Assembly (NCBI RefSeq): GCF_001974875.1
Contig: NZ_MTQD01000017.1
Location: 46,797 to 110,796, forward strand
Reading direction: 5' to 3'
DNA: 64,000 nt
Source of the DNA: Pseudoalteromonas sp. EB27
GTDB taxonomy: Bacteria; Pseudomonadota; Gammaproteobacteria; Enterobacterales; Alteromonadaceae
The stretch's first letter is position 1. Each line of letters opens with the position of its first letter. The notes under the pieces are model-generated. The model made no database searches. It was not told the DNA's origin and saw only the letters and a program-made list of their open reading frames with translations. The translations under genes were made by a program, and so were the position numbers. Positions 48,302 through 56,867 of this stretch are shown here, piece by piece.

Positions 48302-48548
48302 AATATTGCCCTCTTGGTGACGTGAAAGTATCCGGTAGCGCTTCAAGCGCAAATAAGTTACCCAATACTTATAGTATTCTAACGCGTAATTATAAAGCTT
48401 TTATGGATAGATGAAAATCCATCCAGTTGCGCAACTGATTATACCGATTATAAATACTATGAATAGTGGTTGTAGTAAAAACTATTTTCATGAATACTTA
48501 TTAAGTAATAATCATTACCATTAACCAATATTAATTTATTACAGCCAT

Positions 48549-48577
48549 AAAAAAACCCAGCACTTGGCTGGGTTTTT
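48549..48577 (-). terminator. Terminator of the OmpA-family gene
   Basis: CCCAGC / GGCTGGG has a short loop, flanked by seven As and five Ts, so it can act in both directions. It lies 17 bp past the stop. Confidence 0.88.
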
Positions 48578-48593
48578 ATTACAAACTATTTAA

Positions 48594-49655
48594 TTAACGT
48601 AAAACTTTAACGTTTTTGATAGTTTTGATATGCGCTTCTACACGACGGTTTTCTGCGTTTGCAGCTTTAGTGTTTGCATCATTTTTAAGACGCTCTTCAC
48701 CTAAACCAACTGTAGTAATACGGTCTTTAGCAATGCCATCAGAAACTAATTGCTCAGCTACTGCATCAGCACGTTTTTTAGATAACCATTTGTTGTAAGT
48801 TGCTTTACCTACAGAAGAAGTGTGACCTTCTAAAAGTACTGTTGTATCTGGGTACTCTTTTAAGAATGCAGATACTTTTTCAATATCGTTTAAATACTGA
48901 GTAGATACCGCTGAAGCATTGTTAGGGAAAGTCACTAATAAGCTTACAGTTACTTCTTTATCTTCATATAAAGTACAACCAGTGCCATCAACTGCATCAG
49001 TCATAGGTGTGTTAGCACACTTATCATCTGCATCAGCAATGTTGTCGTTGTCGCTATCTGTAGGAGCTACAGCTACTTCAATTACCTTAGGCTCTGGAGC
49101 TGGTTTAACTGGCTCTACAGGAGCTGAATTTTGGCCGAATAAGTAGTTAATACCAATTTTAGCGCCTACATCTGTGTAACCACGGTCAAGACCTTGGTAT
49201 ACAGCTGTTTCAGCATTTACAAATAAGCCATCTGTAATGAAATGTTGGTAACCAACACCTGCATTTAAGAATGTGTTGTCATCTACTACGTCCATTTCTT
49301 TAATACCGAAAAGACCGTAGAAAGGACCACCATTTAAATGGTAAAGAGCATCAATACCGTAACGCTCGCCATCAATACTGTTGCGGTTGCCAGCAACTTT
49401 ATCAAAAGCATTAAAATCCATATCTGCATATTCAAGACGTGCGCTCCAGTAGTCACTGAAACGGTAACCGGCTTCAACACCCCAGCCAGTTGATTCATTT
49501 ACGTCAAGACCAGCTTGAGCACGCATGTTTTTCCAAGATGCGTCATAGTAGTCGCCAAATGCGCCAATGTAGAAACCTTCTTCTTTATCAGCAGCGAATG
49601 TAGATGCGCTAGTTGCAGCCAACGCGATTGCAATTGTAAGTGATTTTAATTTCAT
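48594..49655 (-). CDS. OmpA-family outer-membrane protein with TSP3-like calcium-binding segment
   Basis: This 353-residue envelope protein has a signal peptide (cleavage near AFAAD, residue 22) and an eight-strand beta-barrel (about 23-175). A Pro-rich linker (SAPVEPVKPAPEP) and a thrombospondin-type-3-like DSDNDNIADADDKC calcium loop follow, with a Cys pair. The C-terminal OmpA domain (about 240-345) binds peptidoglycan; its TVLLEGHTSSVG and NRRVEAHI motifs are clear. The layout matches OmpA/OprF-like porins of Alteromonadales and Vibrio. Confidence 0.92.
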   Translation of the reverse strand: MKLKSLTIAIALAATSASTFAADKEEGFYIGAFGDYYDASWKNMRAQAGLDVNESTGWGVEAGYRFSDYWSARLEYADMDFNAFDKVAGNRNSIDGERYGIDALYHLNGGPFYGLFGIKEMDVVDDNTFLNAGVGYQHFITDGLFVNAETAVYQGLDRGYTDVGAKIGINYLFGQNSAPVEPVKPAPEPKVIEVAVAPTDSDNDNIADADDKCANTPMTDAVDGTGCTLYEDKEVTVSLLVTFPNNASAVSTQYLNDIEKVSAFLKEYPDTTVLLEGHTSSVGKATYNKWLSKKRADAVAEQLVSDGIAKDRITTVGLGEERLKNDANTKAANAENRRVEAHIKTIKNVKVLR

Positions 49656-50040
49656 TGTTTTCTTCCCATTTGAACAATTTTAAATTGTAGCTAATCGATA
49701 CTAGCTCAATCAGTTTTGTATAGACTAACTGAGCCTTTGTTAATCAATACTTAACGAAAAATAAAGTTTATAACTTTTTTCTATGCCCTGTCACAACACA
49801 CATCCACTTACTATAGGCGAAATTGAAACTTTATTGAAAAATAAATATAGTAGTTTTTTGTAAATTAGTACTTAGCAAGGAATGTAAGAGCAATTAAATG
49901 CACTTATAAATGCAAAGAAATATTGCTTGGCTTTAATTCGGCGCATAATACCATCAGAATTAACATTCCCCTAGATATATGCGCATATTTGATTAAAAAA
50001 TGACTCTTTTTAATCATGTAGTTATATTAAATGTTAAGAA
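49656..50040 (-). promoter_or_regulatory. Upstream region of the OmpA-family gene
   Basis: This 385-bp gap holds a plausible minus-strand sigma-70 promoter: -35 TTGTGA (49792-49797) and -10 TATAAA (49768-49773), 18 bp apart. The resulting leader of about 110 nt is the long 5' UTR typical of abundant porins. The remainder, up to selO, is AT-rich with no reading frame, hairpin or repeat that I could support. Confidence 0.5.
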
Positions 50041-51450
50041 TTAAGTACCACAAAAGGTCTGGTAATCATTATCATTTATCGGTGAAGTTTGAAATTCTGA
50101 TAATTTTTCACTATCAGAATACGGGCTACCCGCTACTTTTATAAAGCGCTGTAGTAACTCACTAGACCCTGTAGCGTTATATTGTGTAATTATTTCTTCG
50201 ATCACATGATTACGCGGTATTACACGAGGATTTGCAGCTCTCATTACTTCATAACTATTATTGTCAGTTAAGCTTACCCACTTAGCTCTCCATTCAATTA
50301 GCGACTCAGGTATTACTGTTTCTTCTTTTAAGGATTCAGTAAGCGCATCGAAGGTATTGGTGTAATCGAGCTGGTTATCTTTTAATAGTGTTAACAACTC
50401 TGCGATTAACTCGCCATCACTGCTGCTAGATTCATTTAAACCCAGTTTTTGTTCCCACATAGCAGTAAACTCAATATTAAATTGCTCAGCAAAGCTATTA
50501 ATGTATGGCGTCATTAACGTAACAGCCTGCTCGTCATCATCATTAATAAGTGGTATTAAACTCTCGGCCAAGCGTGCACAGTTCCAGTTAGCCATATTTG
50601 GCTGATTCCCAAAGGCATACCGACCTTGTTTATCGATAGAGCTAAATACGGTGTCAAAATCAAAATTATTCATCATAGCGCAGGGGCCGTAATCAATGGT
50701 TTCTCCGCTCACTAGCGTATTATCAGTATTCATTACTCCATGAATAAAGCCAACACGCATCCAGCTCACAACTAGCTTAACTTGGTTTTTAATCACAGCG
50801 CCTAAAAATGCTAAATAGCGCTGTGGTCCGGTGTCGGTTATTTCTGGATAATGTCGCTCTATAGCTAAATCGGCTAAATTTTTAAGCCCTTCAACATCGC
50901 CTTGCGTCGCTAAATATTGAAACGAGCCAACGCGAATATGACTGGTTGCTAAACGAGTAACTATTGCGCCTGCTTGTGGTGGGTTGCGATAAACCGTTTC
51001 ACCGCTGCCAACGACCGCTAAACATCGGGTAGTTTTAATGCCTAGTGCATGCATTGCTTCGCTCATTACGTATTCACGAATAGCGGGCCCAAGTGCACAA
51101 CGGCCATCACCCCCTCTTGAATAAGGAGTAGCGCCAGAGCCCTTTAATTGAATATCCCATAACTGGTTTTCATTGTCAGTAATAGCCCCTAATAAGTGGG
51201 CTCGTCCGTCACCTAAACGTGGTGAAAAATGTCCAAATTGGTGCCCAGAGTAACCAAGTGCAACTGCAGGAATCGCCTGCTTTTCATTACCGCTAAAAGT
51301 ATTAGCACGTAAATCATCAGCGACATTAATATTAAACTGTTTTGCTAAGCTCTCGTTCCACAGCAATAACTGAGGGGAGGCAACACTTGCAGGGAAATCT
51401 TCAATTGCGAAGTTTTCCGCAATATCTGTGTATCTTGGCACTAATTTCAT
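50041..51450 (-). CDS. selO: Protein adenylyltransferase SelO (YdiU)
   Basis: SelO is a pseudokinase-fold enzyme that transfers AMP to Ser/Thr/Tyr residues of proteins in redox homeostasis. The 469-residue protein has LGYSGHQFGHFSPRLGDGRA, QLKGSGATPYSRGGDGR, the GVMNTDNTLVSGETIDYGPC segment with metal- and nucleotide-binding residues, and the C-terminal conserved cysteine (FCGT) that is selenocysteine in some eukaryotes. It lies 11 bp after the Tag-like gene on the same strand, so the two are co-transcribed. Confidence 0.93.
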   Translation of the reverse strand: MKLVPRYTDIAENFAIEDFPASVASPQLLLWNESLAKQFNINVADDLRANTFSGNEKQAIPAVALGYSGHQFGHFSPRLGDGRAHLLGAITDNENQLWDIQLKGSGATPYSRGGDGRCALGPAIREYVMSEAMHALGIKTTRCLAVVGSGETVYRNPPQAGAIVTRLATSHIRVGSFQYLATQGDVEGLKNLADLAIERHYPEITDTGPQRYLAFLGAVIKNQVKLVVSWMRVGFIHGVMNTDNTLVSGETIDYGPCAMMNNFDFDTVFSSIDKQGRYAFGNQPNMANWNCARLAESLIPLINDDDEQAVTLMTPYINSFAEQFNIEFTAMWEQKLGLNESSSSDGELIAELLTLLKDNQLDYTNTFDALTESLKEETVIPESLIEWRAKWVSLTDNNSYEVMRAANPRVIPRNHVIEEIITQYNATGSSELLQRFIKVAGSPYSDSEKLSEFQTSPINDNDYQTFCGT

Positions 51451-51461
51451 GGTAATTCCTA

Positions 51462-52157
51462 TTATTGCTGACTTATACCCACGCGGTTATCACCTACACC
51501 ATAGGCCACAATTAAGCTTAGCTCTTGCATACTTAAACCACTTTGCTTTTGCATTTCATTAAAAAAGGCTTGGGCTGCATTCAGTGATTTTTTGGTTTGT
51601 AAGCCGCCGTCTATAATTTTATGCGCACGCAAATAATTCTCTACATCGCGTGATAGTAAAAAAGTATCTTTACCAAGTGCTCGTAGCGCATAAGGCCCTG
51701 TATTTCCGCCTAAACGCGAACCATGCTTTTTTAAATACGCCCATAAACCAATAATATCGTCTGTTGGCCAATTAGCGACAAACTGGCTAAAACTGCCATG
51801 TTCTTGTGCTATTTCGTGGATCATGTAAGCATTTTCGGTAATTGTTTTTACTTTTTTATAGTTACGAACAATTCGCTCATCCGTTGCTTTTTGTTCCAGC
51901 ATATCGGGTGGCATCATTAATAATTTATCAACACTAAAATCCCAAAAAACCTCTCTAAAGCCCGGCCACTTATTATTAATTACTGACCAATAAAAGCCGC
52001 TTTGAAATACTTTTCGAGTAAATTCTTCAAGCCAATCGTCGTCACTTAACGTGCTTAGTTGTTTTTTAGATAGCGGTTTTGCAAGTAATAACTTAAGCAT
52101 TTCTTCAGAGCCTTTTCGCTCTACCGCTCGCTTATAAATATCGCTAAATTTTTCCAT
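51462..52157 (-). CDS. DNA-3-methyladenine glycosylase I-like protein (Tag superfamily)
   Basis: I choose the ATG at 52157 with GTGAGG upstream, giving 231 residues; an in-frame GTG 18 bp upstream is weaker. The FQSGFYWSVINNKWPGFREVF and IVRNYKKVKTITENA segments resemble the Tag helix-hairpin-helix glycosylases, which excise 3-methyladenine. However, the zinc-binding Cys/His residues of Escherichia coli Tag are not seen at either end. The position of the Tag catalytic Glu before QAGLSW does not obviously carry an acid here. It is a family member of uncertain activity, in an operon with selO. Confidence 0.7.
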   Translation of the reverse strand: MEKFSDIYKRAVERKGSEEMLKLLLAKPLSKKQLSTLSDDDWLEEFTRKVFQSGFYWSVINNKWPGFREVFWDFSVDKLLMMPPDMLEQKATDERIVRNYKKVKTITENAYMIHEIAQEHGSFSQFVANWPTDDIIGLWAYLKKHGSRLGGNTGPYALRALGKDTFLLSRDVENYLRAHKIIDGGLQTKKSLNAAQAFFNEMQKQSGLSMQELSLIVAYGVGDNRVGISQQ

Positions 52158-52256
52158 ACTAATTAAATACCTCACTACTTATATTGCTAGTGTACGAGAA
52201 AAGCACCCAATACGTAACCACTCCCATTATGGATGAATGAATATGTATTTAGTAGC

Positions 52257-52286
52257 TTGACACCTAGACGGCTAAAATGCTTTAAT
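52257..52286 (+). promoter_or_regulatory. Sigma-70 promoter of the lysine-riboswitch operon
   Basis: A perfect -35 TTGACA (52257-52262) and an extended -10 TGCTTTAAT (hexamer TTTAAT at 52281-52286) are 18 bp apart. Transcription would start near 52293, about 60 bp before the riboswitch P1 stem. Confidence 0.65.
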
Positions 52287-52353
52287 CGCCGTAATTACCC
52301 TATTTAAATTGCAGCGGTTTGTAAGTTTTTACTCTACAAACAGGTGCAAAGGG

Positions 52354-52548
52354 CTAGAAGAGGTGCGTTATTCAGGTAGCGTATGTTAGGAGCGCAAACT
52401 CCAGTGAGCATACGTGAGGGGAATTAACGCCGAGAAGTAATCACTTTTGCGAAGTGTTTATTTCGGGCGACTAGGTTGAACCCTAGCGACTGTCACCAAT
52501 AGCTGCTTATAACAAGCAGCTTATTAGTTTGGTGGAGAGCTTCTGGTC
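52354..52548 (+). ncRNA. Lysine riboswitch (L-box)
   Basis: This is a lysine-sensing leader aptamer. The P1 strands CTAGAAG and CTTCTGG pair at the two ends. Conserved junction blocks appear in order: AGAGGTGCG, GGAG with a distal hairpin, TGAGGGG followed by GCCGAGAAG, GGTTGAACC followed by GACTGTCACCAA, and TTGGTGGAGAGCTTCTGG. This order and these sequences match the lysC leader of Escherichia coli closely. It precedes dapA by 131 bp, so the dapA-dapD-lysA-M14 operon should be shut off by lysine. Confidence 0.95.
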
Positions 52549-52649
52549 TTAAATATTAAGGCCGTGCGCCCTATTATTTTAAGCCCATTCGCTCTTCGAA
52601 TTATTAGTTCGAACGACGTTAATGCGGCTCCTTCCATAAAGCTTTTTAA

Positions 52650-52679
52650 CTCTTCGAATAACTTATAAGTTCGTGAGAG
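52650..52679 (+). promoter_or_regulatory. Start-site hairpin in the riboswitch expression platform
   Basis: CTCT and CGAA pair with TTCG and AGAG immediately before the dapA ATG, enclosing the only purine-rich ribosome site. A related hairpin TTCGAA-ttattag-TTCGAA lies just upstream near 52597-52615. No terminator with a T-tract was seen, so control is probably by translation initiation. Confidence 0.5.
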
Positions 52680-53564
52680 ATGATCAACAACTTCAATTTA
52701 AACGACTACTCATTGTGGACCGCGCTTGTTACGCCATTTGATCAACACGGCGATGTTGACTACAACACGTTAACTAAGCTGGTTAGCGAGCAAGAAGCGG
52801 CACATAACGGTATTTTACTACTTGGTAGTACGGGCGAAGGCTTGGCGCTAACGCAAGAAGAGCAGCAAGCCATTGTTGAACACGTATGCCAGCTAAAACC
52901 AGCGGTACCATTAATGGTTGCTGTGGGTGGTAGTAACTTAAAGCAACAAATTGAGTGGGTTAACTATTGTAATACACTACCCATTCATAGCTTTTTACTT
53001 GGCTCACCCCTTTATGCAAAGCCCGGCGCTATAGGCCAAACTCATTGGTTTGAAAGCCTACTTAATGCAAGCGCTCACCCGTGTATGCTTTATAACGTAC
53101 CGGGGCGCAGTGCTGTTAGCATCCCAACGGCAACAATTCAAAACTTACAAAACAATAAAAATTTATGGGCGTTAAAAGAAGCGAGCGGCAGCATTGCTCA
53201 GTTTGAAGCTTACCGCCAAGCGGCGCCTAATTTAGCTATATTTAGTGGCGACGATGCGCTAATGCCTTATTTTGCCCAAGCCGGCGCAAAAGGGTTAGTG
53301 TCGGTAGCTGCAAACGCATGGCCCGCACAAACTCACGAGTTTGTTAAACGCAGTTTAAGTGGTCAACATCCTAATTTATTTGCTCAGTGGACTAGTGCCA
53401 TTAATAGCCTATTTGCTGTCGCAAACCCCATTCCCGTAAAGGTATTGATGCATTTGCAAGGCCGCTTAAGCAGCCCGCAACTTCGTCCACCTTTAACACA
53501 CCTTGAGTTAACTCAAACCGATTGCATCACAACTGCAAACAACACCATTTTATCTTGGCATTAA
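52680..53564 (+). CDS. dapA: 4-hydroxy-tetrahydrodipicolinate synthase (DapA family)
   Basis: DapA condenses pyruvate with aspartate semialdehyde in lysine/diaminopimelate synthesis. The 294-residue protein has the family fold: LVTPF start, GSTGEG phosphate-like loop (usual GTTGE), Tyr138 in LYNVPGRS and the Schiff-base Lys166 in ALKEASGS. The TPYYN segment reads SPLYA here, so only one of the two tyrosines is kept. These small changes mark it as a divergent paralogue. The riboswitch upstream and dapD and lysA downstream support a lysine role. The ribosome-binding site is buried in the start-site hairpin. Confidence 0.87.
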   Translation: MINNFNLNDYSLWTALVTPFDQHGDVDYNTLTKLVSEQEAAHNGILLLGSTGEGLALTQEEQQAIVEHVCQLKPAVPLMVAVGGSNLKQQIEWVNYCNTLPIHSFLLGSPLYAKPGAIGQTHWFESLLNASAHPCMLYNVPGRSAVSIPTATIQNLQNNKNLWALKEASGSIAQFEAYRQAAPNLAIFSGDDALMPYFAQAGAKGLVSVAANAWPAQTHEFVKRSLSGQHPNLFAQWTSAINSLFAVANPIPVKVLMHLQGRLSSPQLRPPLTHLELTQTDCITTANNTILSWH

Positions 53565-53579
53565 ATACAGGTTTTTATA

Positions 53580-54320
53580 ATGAGCTGGTTAGAACTATTA
53601 AATAATTTAGAATCGGGCGCAGTACGCGCAGCATCACAAAACGAAAGCGGCCAATGGCAAGCTAACGTAGAAGTAAAAAAAGGCATTTTAGAAGCCTTTA
53701 AAAATGGCACTAATACTGAGTTTGCAGGCGGTTTTGTTGATAAACACAACTTAGCTCCACAAGAGTTTAGTACTGATGATGGCGTACGTATGGTGCCGGG
53801 TGGATCTAGCGTTCGCCGTGGTGCTTATGTTGCTAAAGGCACGATTATTATGCCACCAGCGTATGTAAACATCGGTGCATATATCGACGAAGGCACAATG
53901 GTAGATAGCCACGCATTAGTTGGCTCGTGTGCACAAGTAGGTAAAAACGTACATTTAAGTGCAGCAGTGCAGCTTGGTGGTGTACTTGAGCCAATTGGTG
54001 CAAGCCCAGTAGTTGTCGAAGACGATGCATTTATTGGCGCAGGCTGCGTTATTGTTGAAGGGGTAGTCATTAAAAAAGGTGCAGTGCTTGCACCAGGCGT
54101 GCGTTTATCTGCGACTATTCCAGTTTACGACTGCGTAAACGAGCGCCAACTAGATAAAGGCGAGCCTATTCCTGAATATGCCATTGTAATACCGGGCTCT
54201 CGTCCTGCGTCAAACGAATGGGCACGCAAGCAAGGCTTAAGTATGTCGTGTGCGTTAATTGTCAAATACCGCGACGAGAAAAGCGATGCATCATTATTAC
54301 TTGAAGAGGTTTTACGATAA
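53580..54320 (+). CDS. dapD: Tetrahydrodipicolinate N-succinyltransferase (DapD-like)
   Basis: This enzyme acylates tetrahydrodipicolinate to open the ring in lysine biosynthesis. The 246-residue protein carries a left-handed beta-helix with hexapeptide repeats: MPPAYVNIGAYIDEGTMVDS, GSCAQVGKNVHLS, GGVLEPIGASP and FIGAGCVIVEGV. These closely follow Escherichia coli DapD. It is shorter than the 274-residue enzyme because most of the first N-terminal helices is missing; the LESGAVR segment corresponds to LDSGALR there. It starts 15 bp after dapA, and its stop shares a base with the next ATG. Confidence 0.88.
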   Translation: MSWLELLNNLESGAVRAASQNESGQWQANVEVKKGILEAFKNGTNTEFAGGFVDKHNLAPQEFSTDDGVRMVPGGSSVRRGAYVAKGTIIMPPAYVNIGAYIDEGTMVDSHALVGSCAQVGKNVHLSAAVQLGGVLEPIGASPVVVEDDAFIGAGCVIVEGVVIKKGAVLAPGVRLSATIPVYDCVNERQLDKGEPIPEYAIVIPGSRPASNEWARKQGLSMSCALIVKYRDEKSDASLLLEEVLR

Positions 54321-55525
54321 TGAGCTTTTTGAGCACGCCTATCAAAACTGCTGTAAATACTATTACACAACAACTTGATACACCTTTTTTTGTTTACGAC
54401 CTAGATCAACTAAACACGCATCTTGCGCGTTTAGTTGCGCAAACCGATGTAAAACTGTGGTACGCGGTAAAAGCAAACCCACTGTCTAAAATTATTCAAA
54501 GCTTAGACAACGCCGGTTTTAATTTTGACGTAGCAAGTAAAGGTGAGCTTGAGCAAGTATTAGCACAAGGTATTAGCTCACAGCGCGTGCTCAACACGGG
54601 GCCTGCAAAAAGCCCCAAACAAATTAAACACTTTATTGAGCGCGGCGTACGTATATTTGTAGCCGAAAGCCTCAATCAAGTCCGTTGGTTAAACCAACAA
54701 GCACAACTACAAAACACGCAGTTACAAGTACTTTTACGTGTACAGTTGCGCTGGCCTGAAGGTGAAAAAAACCCATTAGGTGGCGACAGCCTTACCCCAT
54801 TTGGTTTGGGTTGTAATGAATGGCAAGCACTTAATGTAGCCGACTACCCTGCACTTAAGTTTGACGGCTTACATATTTTTCAGTGGGGCAACATGCTTAG
54901 CACGCAAAAGCTAAGCGAATTGTGGTCACAAATGATTGCACCACTTAGCCAACTTGCCGGCGATTTAAATATTAGCCTTAAAATTCTCGATTTAGGTGGT
55001 GGTTTAGGTATTCCCTATACACAAAGCGAAACAACACTTGATTGGGATGACTTAATAACGGCGCTCGCTAAAATTAAAAATGATGCAGGTGTAGAAGAGT
55101 TGTGGATGGAGCTTGGTCGCTATGCCGTTGGCGAATGCGGTCATTACGCCAACCCAGTAGTCGAACGCAAACAAAACTACAATCAAGAACAAGTCATTTT
55201 AAGCGGCGGTATAAACCACCTATTGCGCCCCGCTGTTACCAGTCAAGATTTTCCTGCAGCATTACTGCGCGAATCCAGTGCAAAAACTCAAGCGGTCACT
55301 TTATACGGGCCGCTTTGTACCGCGCTTGATTGCTTGGGTGAGCATAACCTACCAAGCGATTTAAATGAGCACGACTGGCTAGTGTTTAGCCAATGCGGTG
55401 CTTACGGCTTTACCGAAAGTATGCCGTATTTTTTATGCCACGAGCTAGCTGCCGAGTATACCCTGCAAAACGGTGAGCTTACCTGTGTTCGCCAAGCTGA
55501 AAATGCCAGTCATTATTTAAGGTAA
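54320..55525 (+). CDS. lysA: PLP-dependent decarboxylase (diaminopimelate decarboxylase-like)
   Basis: This 401-residue fold-type III decarboxylase has the PLP lysine Lys51 in YAVKANP, FDVASKGELEQ, the phosphate-binding GGGLGIPY, and ELGRYAVGECG where DapDC has EPGR. The catalytic cysteine region is GPLCTALDCL. The usual HxHxGSQ motif of DapDC reads HIFQWGN here, as in some exosortase-associated or specialised decarboxylases, so the substrate could differ from meso-diaminopimelate. Operon context under a lysine riboswitch favours LysA. It overlaps dapD by one base and ends 5 bp before the M14 gene. Confidence 0.78.
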   Translation: MSFLSTPIKTAVNTITQQLDTPFFVYDLDQLNTHLARLVAQTDVKLWYAVKANPLSKIIQSLDNAGFNFDVASKGELEQVLAQGISSQRVLNTGPAKSPKQIKHFIERGVRIFVAESLNQVRWLNQQAQLQNTQLQVLLRVQLRWPEGEKNPLGGDSLTPFGLGCNEWQALNVADYPALKFDGLHIFQWGNMLSTQKLSELWSQMIAPLSQLAGDLNISLKILDLGGGLGIPYTQSETTLDWDDLITALAKIKNDAGVEELWMELGRYAVGECGHYANPVVERKQNYNQEQVILSGGINHLLRPAVTSQDFPAALLRESSAKTQAVTLYGPLCTALDCLGEHNLPSDLNEHDWLVFSQCGAYGFTESMPYFLCHELAAEYTLQNGELTCVRQAENASHYLR

Positions 55526-55530
55526 TAACT

Positions 55531-56652
55531 ATGAGTAATACAACCCACATCAGCCAAGAGAACATCGTAGTAGGGGAAGTTGCAAACGGCTTACCGCTTA
55601 CAATTCCTGTATATCGTTTAAAAGGCGATGGCACAGGGCCAAGTGTTTACATTCAGGCCAATATGCATGGCGCTGAAGTGCAAGGTAACGCGGTAATTTT
55701 TCAACTACTTGAGCAATTAAAACACCTAAACCTTAATGGCGACATTACATTAGTGCCTTATGCAAATCCGATTGGTTGTAATCAAAAGTCGGGCGAGTTT
55801 ACCCTTGGCAGGTTCGATCCGATTACGGGCACTAATTGGAATCGCATGTACCACTACAATAAAAATTTAGTGACGCAGTTTGCACAAAATCATACTCAGT
55901 ATGATGACGCTACATTAAAAAGTAACTTTAAACAGGCGCTTATTGACGAAGTAGACAGCAAACTCAACGGCCCTGCTTATTTACTTAATACGGGTAAACG
56001 CATTGCGCTTAACTTACAAAAGCTCGCTCATCAGGCTGATATAGTACTCGATTTACACACGGGGCCTATTTCAAGCAAACACTTGTATTGCCCAACTTAT
56101 GCAACCGACAGCGCGCGCTATTTTAATATTGAACATGTACTGCTTATTCCGAGTGATTTTGACGGCGCTATGGACGAAGCTAACTTTTGCCCATGGTGGC
56201 ATTTAAGTGATGCACTTAGCGAGCAAGGCCGTGAATTAACCATTCCCGTAGAAGCATTTACTGTAGAGCTAGGCAGCCAAGAAAAAATAGACTTAAAAGA
56301 AGCACTAAACGATGTAAACAGTATTTTAAGTTACTTAAATCATAAGGGCGTACTGCAAAACGCAACGAATACCCCTGCTGATATTACTCGTTATGCGTGT
56401 AATTTAGATGACTATTTTGCTTACTACGCCCCCATTGGCGGTATGGTTGAATACATAGCACCACTTGGCGGGCACATTAAAGCTGGTGAGCCTATTGCTA
56501 ATATTTTACGGATGGAACGCTACTTAAGCGAGCAACCACTGCAGACACTTACTCTAGATTGCGATGCAATTGCCATTTTGCACTTTGCCTCAGCGAGTGT
56601 TAACCAAGGCACCGAGCTTTATAAGTTTTTTACTAACATATTTGAGCTTTAG
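55531..56652 (+). CDS. M14-family deacylase (succinylglutamate desuccinylase/aspartoacylase-like)
   Basis: This is a 373-residue zinc hydrolase of the AstE/AspA type (PF04952). The zinc ligands are His46 and Glu49 in NMHGAEVQGN and His176 in LDLHTG. Arg/Asn residues in NPIGCNQKSGEFTLGRFDP bind the carboxylate. The catalytic Glu lies in TVELGS. A C-terminal beta domain (IGGMVEYIAPLGGHI) resembles a lipoyl-like lid. It closes a lysine-riboswitch operon in which dapE is missing, so it may remove the succinyl group from N-succinyl-diaminopimelate. That function is inference only. Confidence 0.8.
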   Translation: MSNTTHISQENIVVGEVANGLPLTIPVYRLKGDGTGPSVYIQANMHGAEVQGNAVIFQLLEQLKHLNLNGDITLVPYANPIGCNQKSGEFTLGRFDPITGTNWNRMYHYNKNLVTQFAQNHTQYDDATLKSNFKQALIDEVDSKLNGPAYLLNTGKRIALNLQKLAHQADIVLDLHTGPISSKHLYCPTYATDSARYFNIEHVLLIPSDFDGAMDEANFCPWWHLSDALSEQGRELTIPVEAFTVELGSQEKIDLKEALNDVNSILSYLNHKGVLQNATNTPADITRYACNLDDYFAYYAPIGGMVEYIAPLGGHIKAGEPIANILRMERYLSEQPLQTLTLDCDAIAILHFASASVNQGTELYKFFTNIFEL

Positions 56653-56704
56653 CTCACCCTTCTCATTGCGTGAGAGCAGATTAACTAAAATAATTAATCT
56701 GCAT

Positions 56705-56733
56705 TAAAAAAGCGGCCTAGGTCGCTTTTTTTC
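56705..56733 (+). terminator. Terminator of the dapA operon
   Basis: AAAAAAGCG / CGCTTTTTTT pair around a short loop, and the hairpin ends in a long T-run. It lies about 55 bp after the M14 gene. Confidence 0.8.
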
Positions 56734-56867
56734 TGATCTATATTTACTTTATATACGTATAATGGTTGCTGTGAATACAAATTCAGTAAAAGTTCACCGT
56801 TACATATGTAAAAAGACGTTATAATTAAATTAACGCATACAACAACCCGAACTCACAAGGAATTACA

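Noticed and set aside
48445..48465. TTATAAATACTAT upstream of acnB, resembling the galM operator
   Set aside because: Only the right half matches; the left arm of the palindrome is absent and the gene is unrelated, so chance in AT-rich DNA is likelier.
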